DNA from: an uncultured Owenweeksia sp.
GTDB taxonomy: Bacteria; Bacteroidota; Bacteroidia; Flavobacteriales; Schleiferiaceae
Assembly (NCBI GenBank): GCA_937146805.1
Contig: CAKZRR010000036.1
Span: 62,001 to 126,000 of the forward strand
Reading direction: 5' to 3'
DNA length: 64,000 bases
The notes beneath the pieces are model-generated. The model did no database searches. It saw only the letters and a list, made by a program, of their open reading frames with translations, and was not told the DNA's origin. Positions 52,753 through 61,241 of this stretch are shown piece by piece. Made by a program: the position numbers and the translations under genes. Numbering within the stretch: the first letter of the stretch is position 1; each line of letters starts with the position of its first letter.

Positions 52753-53928
52753 TCCTTTTTCAAAAATAAGAGTTTGCCTCTCCTCTATTTGTAAAATAAA
52801 ATGAGCGGGTTCTTGCAGCTTCAAAGCGAATGTATCGGCATTTAAAACCCCTCCCATTTGCTCCACTAAACCATATTGCTCTGATAAATCCCCTACTGCT
52901 TCCAGTATAAAGTGGGTTTGTAGTTGATCCGTTTCATGATCTAGAACTTCCTTTCGCATCAAACCTATATCGGCTTTGGTAGTGGTTTCTCCCCTTTGTA
53001 ATTCGCAATTGCGCAGTATCAAATCCAAGTGGTTTTTTTCGTTTTCCGGAATTTGATGGTACTCCTCTATCCTTTTGCTATTAGCTACCAAACCATCTGC
53101 CAGTAGCTCTAAACTATAAAGAAGGCTTAAAAAATTCAATCTTCTGGCAGTATCACGGTAATCGTCTTTGGGGTGGGCTCCCGATTCTATCAAAACACAA
53201 GGAATATCGTTTTCCATAAAGTGTTCGCCCAAAGCCCTTGGATAAAACGCATCGCTGTACTTAGCCACATGTTTAGGTAATTCAGTTTCTACCAACTCTG
53301 CCAAATGAGCAATTAAGGTCATGGCCCTTTTACGAGCCTTATTGTTGGGTTCCTCTTTACTAGCCGCGGCTGCCAAAAAACTAAACGTAGCGGGCTTTGA
53401 AGTGGCACCCACCGAAAAAATAGCACGTTGATCGTGCAAATTAAAAGCCCATTGCGGCTTAAACACCTTTATATGTCTTACAAAGTGCCCCATCTCTAAA
53501 GAGGCCTGGCTGCGTGCGTCCCTGTTTAAGTCAATTCCCAAAGCGTTTACCCTTGTAAAGGCTTCCGATCCATCGGGATTTAACATGGGAATAAAAGAAA
53601 GCTTTAAAGACTTCTTTAGTTTATCTCGCAAGGCATTGTAATCATCATTAGCGGTTAAAAATGCCAACAAATCAATTAGAGCCATTGTGGCGGTTGGCTC
53701 ATTCCCGTGCATTTGCGACCAAAGACAAACGGTTATTGCTCCCTCTCCAAATTCGATGGATTCTATTTTTCGTCCCTCGGTACTGTTTCCTATAGTAGCG
53801 AATTTTAAATCTGGGTGATTTCTAAAAGCTCGCAGCTGCTCTTGCAAATTTTGAGGTCGCAACCAGCGAAACCTAAAGGCACTTTGAAAATAATTTGAAT
53901 AATCTTTTGATGAAAAAGTGAAGTTCAT
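52732..53928 (-). CDS. M14 family zinc carboxypeptidase
   Basis: This 398-residue protein has the zinc-binding motif WSQMHGNEPTATMALID (HxxE), a second histidine in AFNLHDQRA, and a candidate catalytic glutamate in VLIESGAHPKDDYRD. NPDGSEAFTRVNALGIDLNRD is a further family hallmark. There is no N-terminal signal peptide, so it is probably cytoplasmic. It may remove C-terminal residues or amidated groups from peptides; the exact substrate is unknown. Confidence 0.92.
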   Translation of the reverse strand: MNFTFSSKDYSNYFQSAFRFRWLRPQNLQEQLRAFRNHPDLKFATIGNSTEGRKIESIEFGEGAITVCLWSQMHGNEPTATMALIDLLAFLTANDDYNALRDKLKKSLKLSFIPMLNPDGSEAFTRVNALGIDLNRDARSQASLEMGHFVRHIKVFKPQWAFNLHDQRAIFSVGATSKPATFSFLAAAASKEEPNNKARKRAMTLIAHLAELVETELPKHVAKYSDAFYPRALGEHFMENDIPCVLIESGAHPKDDYRDTARRLNFLSLLYSLELLADGLVANSKRIEEYHQIPENEKNHLDLILRNCELQRGETTTKADIGLMRKEVLDHETDQLQTHFILEAVGDLSEQYGLVEQMGGVLNADTFALKLQEPAHFILQIEERQTLIFEKGLTENLL

Positions 53929-53944
53929 GAGTCTTGTTGTAGGG

Positions 53945-53952
53945 CAAATTTA
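53945..53952 (-). promoter_or_regulatory. -7 promoter box for the M14 peptidase gene
   Basis: TAAATTTG on the minus strand fits TAnnTTTG, 16 bases upstream of the start at 53928. Confidence 0.6.
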
Positions 53953-54157
53953 GCGGTAAACACAGCACAAATACTTAGCAAACAACCCGCGATTTGTTTT
54001 GTTTAAAAAATACAATTGAAAATATTGTCTATTAACTAACTTGTTTCCAGCATTTTAATATTCACAACTTAACTTTTTAATTCACAATATTAATCTTAGT
54101 TACTTCAAATAAATGTTGACTTTTTAGCTACTATGTCAATTTTGATTTTACATTTGT

Positions 54158-54171
54158 TTTACAATTGTAAA
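54158..54171. promoter_or_regulatory. Perfect 14-base palindrome upstream of the XRE regulator, likely operator
   Basis: TTTACAATTGTAAA is a perfect palindrome ending 13 bases before the ATG of a helix-turn-helix gene, a classic location for autoregulation. A related half-site, TTTTACATTTG, lies just upstream at 54146-54156. Confidence 0.6.
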
Positions 54172-54184
54172 TACAATTTGAATC

Positions 54185-54655
54185 ATGACAAATGTAGCCC
54201 CACGCATAAAAGAGCTTATTGAATCACTTGGTTACAGCAATACCGATTTCGCCAAAGAAATTGGCCTTAATCCCGCTATAGTTAGCCATATACTAAGTGG
54301 GCGAAACAAACCAAGTCTACAGGTAATTGAGCGAATCAAGACGAATTTCACAAATGTAAATCTGGATTATTTACTATTGGGACAAGGTATGCTTTTTGCA
54401 AATGTAAAAAAAGAAGTTTCGGAAGTAAACATGGGTGGATTTTCGGGCTTACCTAACGAAGGTGTGCGCATCGCATCGGTACAAGGCGCGCCACCTCCCG
54501 CTGAAATAATCAATACAGAACCGATAGAAACAAATGTAAAAAAGGAAGAGCCCATCGAAAAATCGATTATCGATAACAGCAGTCCAAACAAAGCGGTAGA
54601 AAGAGTACTTATCTTTTATAAAGATGGAACTTTTAGTAGCTATACGCCACAATAG
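54185..54655 (+). CDS. XRE-family transcriptional regulator
   Basis: This 156-residue protein has an N-terminal lambda-repressor-like helix-turn-helix (YSNTDFAKEIGLNPAIVSHI then SGRNKPSLQVIERI) and a linker rich in acidic and polar residues ending in a short beta-like VLIFYKDGTFSSYTPQ. No ligand-binding or protease domain is seen. A perfect palindrome lies upstream. Target genes are unknown; it is followed by the DUF6580 membrane protein gene, which has its own promoter. Confidence 0.88.
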   Translation: MTNVAPRIKELIESLGYSNTDFAKEIGLNPAIVSHILSGRNKPSLQVIERIKTNFTNVNLDYLLLGQGMLFANVKKEVSEVNMGGFSGLPNEGVRIASVQGAPPPAEIINTEPIETNVKKEEPIEKSIIDNSSPNKAVERVLIFYKDGTFSSYTPQ

Positions 54656-54678
54656 TTTTGCGGTTGTAAAAGCTTTAG

Positions 54679-54686
54679 TAATTTTG
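54679..54686 (+). promoter_or_regulatory. -7 promoter box for the DUF6580 gene
   Basis: TAATTTTG fits TAnnTTTG, 20 bases upstream of the ATG at 54707, with a TTTG at 54657-54660 in a suitable -33 position. Confidence 0.65.
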
Positions 54687-54706
54687 CAGCACCGCATACG
54701 TTGATT

Positions 54707-55261
54707 ATGAAAAATACAAACAGAACCATCGCCATTTTAACTCTTATTGTTTTAGGAGTAGCTACTCGCTTCCTCCCCCACCCTCCTAACTTTACAGCGG
54801 TAGGAGCAGCGGCTTTGCTGGGTGGCGCTCTTTTTAAGAATGGCTTTAAAGCTCTTCTAATTCCTTTTGCAACCATATTTATTAGCGATTTGTGTTTAAA
54901 CAACTTGATATACGCTGGCACAGAGGGGTTTACGTGGTTTACCGAAGGAGCTCTGTTTCTATATGGCGCTTACCTTTTAATTTCTCTTTTAGGACGACTG
55001 ATGGCTAAGAACCAAAACTTGCTTAACGTAGGTCTAACATCTGTTGTAGCGGCATTGGTTTTCTTTTTAGTAAGCAATATCGGCTCTTGGTTGGTTTTAC
55101 CCATATATGCCAAAAACCTTAGCGGGCTAATGCAAGCCTATGTAGCTGGCTTACCCTTTTTAGGAGCGCAAGTAGCCAGCATGGTAGTTTATAGCTTGGC
55201 ACTTTTTACGATAGCCAAATTGTGGATTAAGCAACCTAGCCTCACTACAGAGCATGCTTAG
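54707..55261 (+). CDS. DUF6580-like membrane protein, probable transporter substrate-binding subunit
   Basis: From the ATG at 54707 it is 184 residues with about five to six membrane segments (TIAILTLIVLGVATRFLPHP, PNFTAVGAAALLGGALF, GLTSVVAALVFFLVSNIGSW, QVASMVVYSLALFTIA). It resembles DUF6580/ECF-type substrate-specific (S) components. With CobT and the propeller lipoprotein gene adjacent, cobalamin or a precursor is a candidate ligand, inferred from context only. Its stop overlaps the oxidoreductase start by eight bases. Confidence 0.8.
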   Translation: MKNTNRTIAILTLIVLGVATRFLPHPPNFTAVGAAALLGGALFKNGFKALLIPFATIFISDLCLNNLIYAGTEGFTWFTEGALFLYGAYLLISLLGRLMAKNQNLLNVGLTSVVAALVFFLVSNIGSWLVLPIYAKNLSGLMQAYVAGLPFLGAQVASMVVYSLALFTIAKLWIKQPSLTTEHA

Positions 55262-56378
55262 CCTTTGGCAAAAGCAAAGTTTTTCATCTCCTTTTTTTGA
55301 TATTGTAATTGTTGGAAGCGGACTTTCGGGTTTGCTCACAGCTTATTACCTTAAAAAAGAACAACCCAAACTAAAAATTGTAATTCTAGAAAAAGGCGCC
55401 TTTCCCGAAGGTGCCTCGGCTAAAAACGCGGGTTTTGCTTGTTTTGGTAGCGTTTCTGAATTACTAGACGACCAAGCAAATGAGGGTTTAGATTTTGCTC
55501 TGCAACGTGTTTTTAATCGCTACAGCGGATTACAAAAGCTGCGCGCCATTATAGGCGATAAAGCCATGAACCTTCAAACAAATGGTGGCTTTGAAGTTTT
55601 TACCCCTGATGAAGAAACACTCTTTAAAGAAAGCAGCCAATCTATTGAACCTTTAAATCAGGCTATTGCCGAGAAATTGAAATTTGAGCCTTACTCACTG
55701 GTAAACAATAACTTTGGTATTAAATCACTTCCTCAGCTTATTAAGATTAAAGGCGAGTCCGCCATTAATAGCGGCAAATTATTAGAAAGTCTGCTCAATC
55801 TGGTGCAAACCATGGGTGTTACTGTACGGTTTAATAGCAACGTAAACGGATTTAATCCCAGTGGCAGCCTTTGGGAAACGGCTACAAACAAAACACTTTA
55901 CCGTAGCTCTAAATTGATATTTGCCACCAACGGCTTTAGTCAATCACTATTTCCCAAATTAAATATTATACCTGGGCGTGGGCAAGTACTGCTAACCAGT
56001 CCCTTGAGTAAGCTTCCTTTTAAAGGTAACTTTCATATAAAGCAGGGCTATTTCTATTTTAGACCCTTCCAAAACAGAGTATTGTTGGGAGGCGGACGCC
56101 ATTTATTTAGAGAACAAGAAACAACCACCAGTCAAGAAACTACAAGCGAGCTGCAAACTGTACTAGAGGACTTATTGCATGAAGTGATTTTACCTGGACA
56201 AAATTTTACCATAGAACAACGCTGGGCAGGCACCATGGCCTTTGGTGCTCATAACGAAAAGGAAGTTTTAGTAAAAGAGTTAGAGCCGGGTCTTTACATA
56301 AATGCTCGATTTGGCGGCATGGGAATCGCACTGGCGGCTCATTCGGCCGAAAGGCTAAGCAAGCAACTGCTTAAATAG
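55254..56378 (+). CDS. FAD-dependent oxidoreductase (DAO-like)
   Basis: This 374-residue protein has the FAD-binding motif IVIVGSGLSGLLTAYYLKK near residues 18-36 and the DAO-fold sequence GASAKNAGFACFGSVSELL, with a C-terminal RWAGTMAFGAHNEKEVLV and GLYINARFGGMGIALAAHSA. It likely oxidises an amine or amino-acid-like substrate, but the substrate is unknown. It overlaps the DUF6580 gene upstream and the convergent cobT downstream (eight bases each). Confidence 0.85.
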   Translation: MLSLWQKQSFSSPFFDIVIVGSGLSGLLTAYYLKKEQPKLKIVILEKGAFPEGASAKNAGFACFGSVSELLDDQANEGLDFALQRVFNRYSGLQKLRAIIGDKAMNLQTNGGFEVFTPDEETLFKESSQSIEPLNQAIAEKLKFEPYSLVNNNFGIKSLPQLIKIKGESAINSGKLLESLLNLVQTMGVTVRFNSNVNGFNPSGSLWETATNKTLYRSSKLIFATNGFSQSLFPKLNIIPGRGQVLLTSPLSKLPFKGNFHIKQGYFYFRPFQNRVLLGGGRHLFREQETTTSQETTSELQTVLEDLLHEVILPGQNFTIEQRWAGTMAFGAHNEKEVLVKELEPGLYINARFGGMGIALAAHSAERLSKQLLK

Positions 56379-57420
56379 ATTCGTCTTTTGATTGCCTTAA
56401 TAACAGTAAGGACTTTTGTAGCATTGGTAACGCAAATGAGAAACCTGTACCCTCGCTGGGGCTGAGCTCTAAATTGAGTAATGGATTAATGCCTATTCGT
56501 TTAGCTAACGATTGCTGCAAGGCGCCTCCACAGTCGCTTAAAAGACAATACTCCTTTGCCAAGGGATTTATTTTTTGAGCTACTAACAAGGCAGCTATAG
56601 CCGAAAGGCCATCTAAAATAATTAACATTTGATTTTTGGCTGCTGTTAAAATGGCACCGCAAATTGCAGCTATTTCAAAACCTCCGTATAAACTTAAATT
56701 GGTAACTACATCGTGCGTAAGCGGATGACTGCGTAAAGCCTTATTCACCAATTGTTTTACTAATTCACTTTTTGGATCAGATTCTTCTACAACATCTTCA
56801 GGCTTAAGATTGTATAGTGCGCAGGTGAGCGCCACTACGCTACAGGTATTCCCCTCGGCAATGGCACTTAAGCCAATGGTATTACTTTCCGTGCGTAAAT
56901 GGCTTTCGGTGATTTTTTTGCCGGTCTCCATCGCTTTTAAGGTGGCCGCACTTTGCATGGCCGGGAATTTTAAAAAACTTTGGCTACCCATTGCCATTTT
57001 ACGACTAAGTACTTTAGAGCCGTGATGCAGCCAGTAGCTCAGCGTGCCTTCGAACGAATGAGCTACCCCTACATCAATAATTTTTATTTCAGGATTGTTT
57101 TCTTGTGTGTTACTAAACAGCTGAGAAGGTGCCGTATCATGCAAAAATTTGAGCACTCGAATAGCCGTAGTTTCTTTGCTCTGCAACACTTTGTAGTATT
57201 CAGCAATACCATGATCGGCCGCAAAAAGATGCAATACGGGGTGCATTATAAAAGGTCTGCTTGATCCAAAAACTTGGCCAATACGAAACACTAATTCGGT
57301 TAAGGTTCCTAAGCTATTGTTAGGAACCACTGCTACCGCTAAATTTTCTTGAAGTTTATTACTTAGGTGTTTACTTTGTGGCTTAACCACCGATATTTGA
57401 TACCAATCACTTGAATCCAA
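56371..57420 (-). CDS. cobT: Nicotinate-nucleotide--dimethylbenzimidazole phosphoribosyltransferase-like protein (CobT)
   Basis: This 349-residue protein has LFAADHGIAEY, LSAIAEGNTCSVVALTC (corresponding to the GxGNT region), LYGGFEIAAICGAILTAA, LSDCGGALQQS and PSEGTGFSFALPML, matching CobT/CobU-type enzymes that activate the lower ligand of cobalamin. The GNT segment reads AEGNT rather than the usual G(I/M)GNT, so activity is probable rather than certain. It overlaps the upstream propeller lipoprotein gene by 14 bases, implying one transcript. Confidence 0.85.
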   Translation of the reverse strand: MDSSDWYQISVVKPQSKHLSNKLQENLAVAVVPNNSLGTLTELVFRIGQVFGSSRPFIMHPVLHLFAADHGIAEYYKVLQSKETTAIRVLKFLHDTAPSQLFSNTQENNPEIKIIDVGVAHSFEGTLSYWLHHGSKVLSRKMAMGSQSFLKFPAMQSAATLKAMETGKKITESHLRTESNTIGLSAIAEGNTCSVVALTCALYNLKPEDVVEESDPKSELVKQLVNKALRSHPLTHDVVTNLSLYGGFEIAAICGAILTAAKNQMLIILDGLSAIAALLVAQKINPLAKEYCLLSDCGGALQQSLAKRIGINPLLNLELSPSEGTGFSFALPMLQKSLLLLRQSKDESI

Positions 57421-58498
57421 AGCTACTTGGAATTATACCTACTGTTTGTACGTCAATTTGACCACCATCTTTATCATAACGCAGTACTTCACCATTTTCA
57501 ATACGATCTTTATCATCCGAAAGGTAAATCTCATGGCGACTTAAATCAACACCCAATCCGTAAAATGAACCAGCAATGTACGGGCTAGTAGGTGCAAAAC
57601 TCATGGCGGTATCATAACGCATCAGATTGGCGTCTTGTACATTATCTAAAAAGTACAAATATTGTCCGTCAGGCCCCATTTTAAGCTGCTTTGGACGCAT
57701 CAGGTTGTCTGAGAAAGTCAAAGCATTTACTTTGTTTACGGAATCGATTTCATACTCGATTGAATCCATATCCAAATTAAAACTTACCAACTCGCCAGGA
57801 ATGCTAGCTGAAGGATTTTGATCCGCAATACCACTGCATAAAACCCATAATTGGTTATCTTCAGTTAATTGCATGGAATTGGGGTTGTTGCCAGCTCTAA
57901 TAAAGTCAATTACCGTGTCTACATCGGTATTAATAAAGGTAAGATTGCTGTCAATAAGTCCATCACCTCCGTTGGCTACAATAGCTATATTATCCTTAAG
58001 CACCATGCTCTCCGGTCCTAAGCCCGTCCAAAGTGTTTTTTTGATATTACCATTACTTGGGTTTAACACATGGATACCCTCGATTTGCCAATCGGTAACA
58101 TAAAATTTATTGTCAGCAACTTTCATGATTTGGCGTGGTGCTCCAAAACCTTTTATTTTTCGCACAAAGGTGAAATCATCCGACTTCACTACAATTATTT
58201 CTGCACTTCCGTTTAATACCAGATACGTTAAATCTCCATCTACCAAAAAGCTTTGAAGAATATTACCCATGGTGTAGGTATTTGTTTTTTGGAAAATATT
58301 ACGCTCCATTACTTTTTGCATAGGATCGTAAAAATTCATGGTGCCAGTACCTCCTATCTCTAATCCTTCTGCTCCCATTAAAATTCTAGAAGCACTGGTG
58401 GGCTCTGGAGTGGGTTTAGGATCGTCTTTACATGCGCTAAAAACCAAAACGCCAAGTGCCACTGTGGTTAACTTTAAATAAGAGTGTAAATGTTTCAT
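57407..58498 (-). CDS. Beta-propeller surface lipoprotein (DUF5074/YncE-like), possibly BtuG-like
   Basis: This 363-residue protein has a lipoprotein signal (LTTVALGVLVFSACKDDPK) and repeated blades of the YncE-like propeller type, for example GFGAPRQIMKVADNKFYVTD, GLGPESMVLKDNIAIVANGG and PKQLKMGPDGQYLYFLDN. In gut Bacteroides, BtuG is a surface propeller lipoprotein that captures cobalamin; co-transcription with cobT makes this an attractive homologue, inferred from fold and context. It starts the propeller-cobT transcript. No cobalamin riboswitch is visible in the 160-base gap upstream. Confidence 0.8.
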   Translation of the reverse strand: MKHLHSYLKLTTVALGVLVFSACKDDPKPTPEPTSASRILMGAEGLEIGGTGTMNFYDPMQKVMERNIFQKTNTYTMGNILQSFLVDGDLTYLVLNGSAEIIVVKSDDFTFVRKIKGFGAPRQIMKVADNKFYVTDWQIEGIHVLNPSNGNIKKTLWTGLGPESMVLKDNIAIVANGGDGLIDSNLTFINTDVDTVIDFIRAGNNPNSMQLTEDNQLWVLCSGIADQNPSASIPGELVSFNLDMDSIEYEIDSVNKVNALTFSDNLMRPKQLKMGPDGQYLYFLDNVQDANLMRYDTAMSFAPTSPYIAGSFYGLGVDLSRHEIYLSDDKDRIENGEVLRYDKDGGQIDVQTVGIIPSSFGFK

Positions 58499-58658
58499 AG
58501 GTACCGTATTGAAAAGCTATTTTACTAGCTATTTTTAGTGATAGTAAGCCGTAAATTTAAGAGCCTTGAACTTAAAAAGAAAGAAATGCGGGCTCTAAAC
58601 AACATTTTCGTTTTTAATTGACCGAATATCAATTAATTAGGACGGATATTTTTACGTT

Positions 58659-60314
58659 TTAGCCCAATAAACTTTCAGCATTAGCCAAGGCTGCTGCCGA
58701 TATTTGCTCGCCACTTAGCAAACGAGCCACTTCTTGAAGCCTTTGCTCCTTACTTAACGTTGTTATTTGGGTTAGCGTTTTTTGCTCCTTACTTTCTTTT
58801 AAAACTTTGTAATGATACGAACCTTTGCTGGCTATTTGCGGCAAATGACTAATGGCAATAACCTGCATGTTTTGCCCCATATCGGTTAAGATATCTCCAA
58901 TTTTATGAGCGGTTTCACCACTAACACCTGTATCGATCTCGTCAAAAATAATAGCGGCTAAATCACTTTTTTGCGCCATAATAGCTTTTAAAGCCAGCAT
59001 AACTCTACTTAGCTCCCCTCCCGAAGCTACCTTTTGCAGCGGTTGAAGGGCTTGCCCGCTATTAGCCGAAAAATCGAATGAAATAGTATCACTTCCGTTT
59101 AGTTGAAATGGCTGATTGGACTTTAAGGAAACCTCAAATTTAGCCGCAGCCATGTTGAGCTCAGCCAAAAGTTTTTCGATAGCCTTTTTTAGCAAAGGCG
59201 CTACTTTTTTACGTGTAGTACTTAAGGCCGCTGCTTTTATTTGTAAAAGTGCCTCTTGCTCCTTTATTGTCTCTTTTAACTTTAGCTGCTTCTCCTCTAT
59301 CGAGCTTACATCCAGCAATTGCTGATTCATTTTATCGAGCAAGGCTATTAGCTCTGCATTACTCTGCACATGATGCTTTTGCTGCAAATGCATTAATGTG
59401 CTAAGTCGTGATTCAACCTTTTGCAAGCGATTTGGATCCAAATCCATAGCAGAGCCATCGGTCTCTACCTCCATCATTACATCCGATAATTCAATTGTCA
59501 AACTTTGTACTCGCTCCGAAAGCTGTTTGTAGTGACTTTGATAGCCACCTATTTTATCCAACTTAAGTTGCACTTCACGTAAAGCCTGTTGTAGGCCTAG
59601 GGGTTGCTCACTATTATTCAGTTGGTTTATTTCGCTAATTAGAGCGGCAATTTCCTCCGCATTAGCGAGTACAGCTACCTCTTGCTCCAACTCTTCTTGC
59701 TCTTGTGGCTCTAATTTAGCATTCGCCAATTCTTCAATCTGAAAACGCAGGTAATCCAAACCACCAACATCCGTGGATGCTAACTGTTGAAGCGTTTCGA
59801 GCTCTTTGTAGTATTTTTTTAAGATGATAAATTGAGATTGATATACCGCTCGTTGCTTTTCATTATTCGCAAAAGCATCTACCAACTCCAACTGATATGC
59901 AGGGCTCGTTAATAAACGGCTATCATGCTGACTGTGAATGTCAATAAGGTTTTTGGACAAGGCCTGAAGCACTTGCAATTTTACTGGGCTATCATTAACA
60001 AAGGCCCGTGATTTTCCGGCCGGGGTTATTTCCCTTCTGATTAGCGTGATTTCCTCAAAATCCAAATCCTGCTCTGTGAAAAAGGGCAGAAATTGCTTTT
60101 TACTAATTTTAAAAGAAGCTTCAACAATACATTTCTTGTCCGAATTTTTAAAATGTTTGCTTTCCGATCGCTGCCCAAGAACTAAACCTAAGGCGCCCAA
60201 AATAATAGACTTACCCGCTCCTGTTTCTCCCGTAATCACACTTAAGCCTTCATGAAGATCAAGCTCTAAGCTATCAATTAAAGCAAAATTTGCGATGGAT
60301 AAATGTTGCAGCAT
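58659..60314 (-). CDS. recN: DNA repair protein RecN
   Basis: This 551-residue SMC-like ATPase acts in double-strand break repair. Motifs: VITGETGAGKSIILGALGL (Walker A), a long coiled-coil middle, QKVASGGELSRVMLALKAI (signature) and AIIFDEIDTGVSGETAHKIG (Walker B), ending with an ISHLPQIASKGSYHYK segment. It is the last gene of the bamD-rpoZ-coaBC-porD-recN cluster. Confidence 0.96.
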   Translation of the reverse strand: MLQHLSIANFALIDSLELDLHEGLSVITGETGAGKSIILGALGLVLGQRSESKHFKNSDKKCIVEASFKISKKQFLPFFTEQDLDFEEITLIRREITPAGKSRAFVNDSPVKLQVLQALSKNLIDIHSQHDSRLLTSPAYQLELVDAFANNEKQRAVYQSQFIILKKYYKELETLQQLASTDVGGLDYLRFQIEELANAKLEPQEQEELEQEVAVLANAEEIAALISEINQLNNSEQPLGLQQALREVQLKLDKIGGYQSHYKQLSERVQSLTIELSDVMMEVETDGSAMDLDPNRLQKVESRLSTLMHLQQKHHVQSNAELIALLDKMNQQLLDVSSIEEKQLKLKETIKEQEALLQIKAAALSTTRKKVAPLLKKAIEKLLAELNMAAAKFEVSLKSNQPFQLNGSDTISFDFSANSGQALQPLQKVASGGELSRVMLALKAIMAQKSDLAAIIFDEIDTGVSGETAHKIGDILTDMGQNMQVIAISHLPQIASKGSYHYKVLKESKEQKTLTQITTLSKEQRLQEVARLLSGEQISAAALANAESLLG

Positions 60315-60326
60315 AGCTTGGGAATT

Positions 60327-61241
60327 TTAAGATTTCCCCATTTTTTGATATTTGCTGGCATTGGAATTATCCAACTCAATCAATACTTCTTTGAGGTCTG
60401 CCAAAGGCATAGGTTCTCCTCCTCCAAAAGTATTTATTATCTCCTGTCCCTTAGCGTCAAAAAACAACTGCATTAAATACGAGTTTCGCCTTTGTTTATG
60501 TACTTTCTCAAGGCTTATTAAAGAACTTTTCATAATGTTTTTAGCCGTTTTTTGCTGACTAGCTTCATGCATCATATCCAAACCTAAACGGTGGTATTGG
60601 TATAAGCAGCTGCGCATATTATCAAATGCCGGGCTGGTAAGGTTGTCCATTAGCCAAAAACGATTTTTATTGTTTTCAAAGCTACTCCAACCGCCATAGG
60701 AGCCACTTTGCGCGTTGTTTACAATCTTCTGCGCATTTTCATAATAGGGATCTCCTCCTCGTAAAGAGTAAGTATCGTGATCGAGACCAATAATAGTATA
60801 GGCGTAAAAAGCCAAAATAGATGTAAGGTTGGAAAGATTGGTGTTCAATGAAAAGTCCAATCTATCAAATTCCAGGTATTGAAATTCCAATTTATCATCA
60901 CGCATAACAAGTACTGGCGAATTGTAGCCCGACTTATAAACAGGACGACTGTAAGAGATTTGAAGGTCTCCGCTAAATTGATCGCTGTTCCATTTAGTAA
61001 TGTTTAATATAAACTGACAACTAATCCGTTCTTCAGGCGCATAGGTTTCGTTGGTCCATTTTCGGGCATTCAAAAATTCGCGAATGGCCGTTTCTAGGGT
61101 GGTGAAAACCTGTTTATTGGTAGCCTGTATGCTGCTACTAATTATTTGCACTTGCGCATTTAACTCTTGACCTAAAACTTTAGATGGAGCCTGCAATGCG
61201 CTTATAAACAATATGCTGTAAAATATCTTTTGCAACTTCAA
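60327..61241 (-). CDS. porD: Type IX secretion system protein PorD (DUF4835)
   Basis: This 304-residue protein has a signal peptide (IFYSILFISALQAPSKVLGQ) and DUF4835 features: LNAQVQIISSSIQATNKQVF, CQFILNITKWNSDQFSGDLQ, SYSRPVYKSGYNSPVLV and GGDPYYENAQKIVNNAQ. Genetic work in Porphyromonas places PorD among genes needed for type IX secretion. Its first 62 bases overlap the 3' end of coaBC in another frame; the signal peptide supports this start. Confidence 0.88.
   Translation of the reverse strand: MKLQKIFYSILFISALQAPSKVLGQELNAQVQIISSSIQATNKQVFTTLETAIREFLNARKWTNETYAPEERISCQFILNITKWNSDQFSGDLQISYSRPVYKSGYNSPVLVMRDDKLEFQYLEFDRLDFSLNTNLSNLTSILAFYAYTIIGLDHDTYSLRGGDPYYENAQKIVNNAQSGSYGGWSSFENNKNRFWLMDNLTSPAFDNMRSCLYQYHRLGLDMMHEASQQKTAKNIMKSSLISLEKVHKQRRNSYLMQLFFDAKGQEIINTFGGGEPMPLADLKEVLIELDNSNASKYQKMGKS

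Noticed and set aside
54449-54697. Minus-strand frame overlapping the XRE regulator gene
   Set aside because: Shadow of the regulator; the helix-turn-helix gene on the plus strand has clear homology and a promoter-proximal palindrome.
58499-58658. Possible cobalamin riboswitch ahead of the propeller-cobT transcript
   Set aside because: The gap is only about 160 bases, AT-rich, and lacks the B12-box core; a partial GAGCC...GGCTC pairing is too weak to call.
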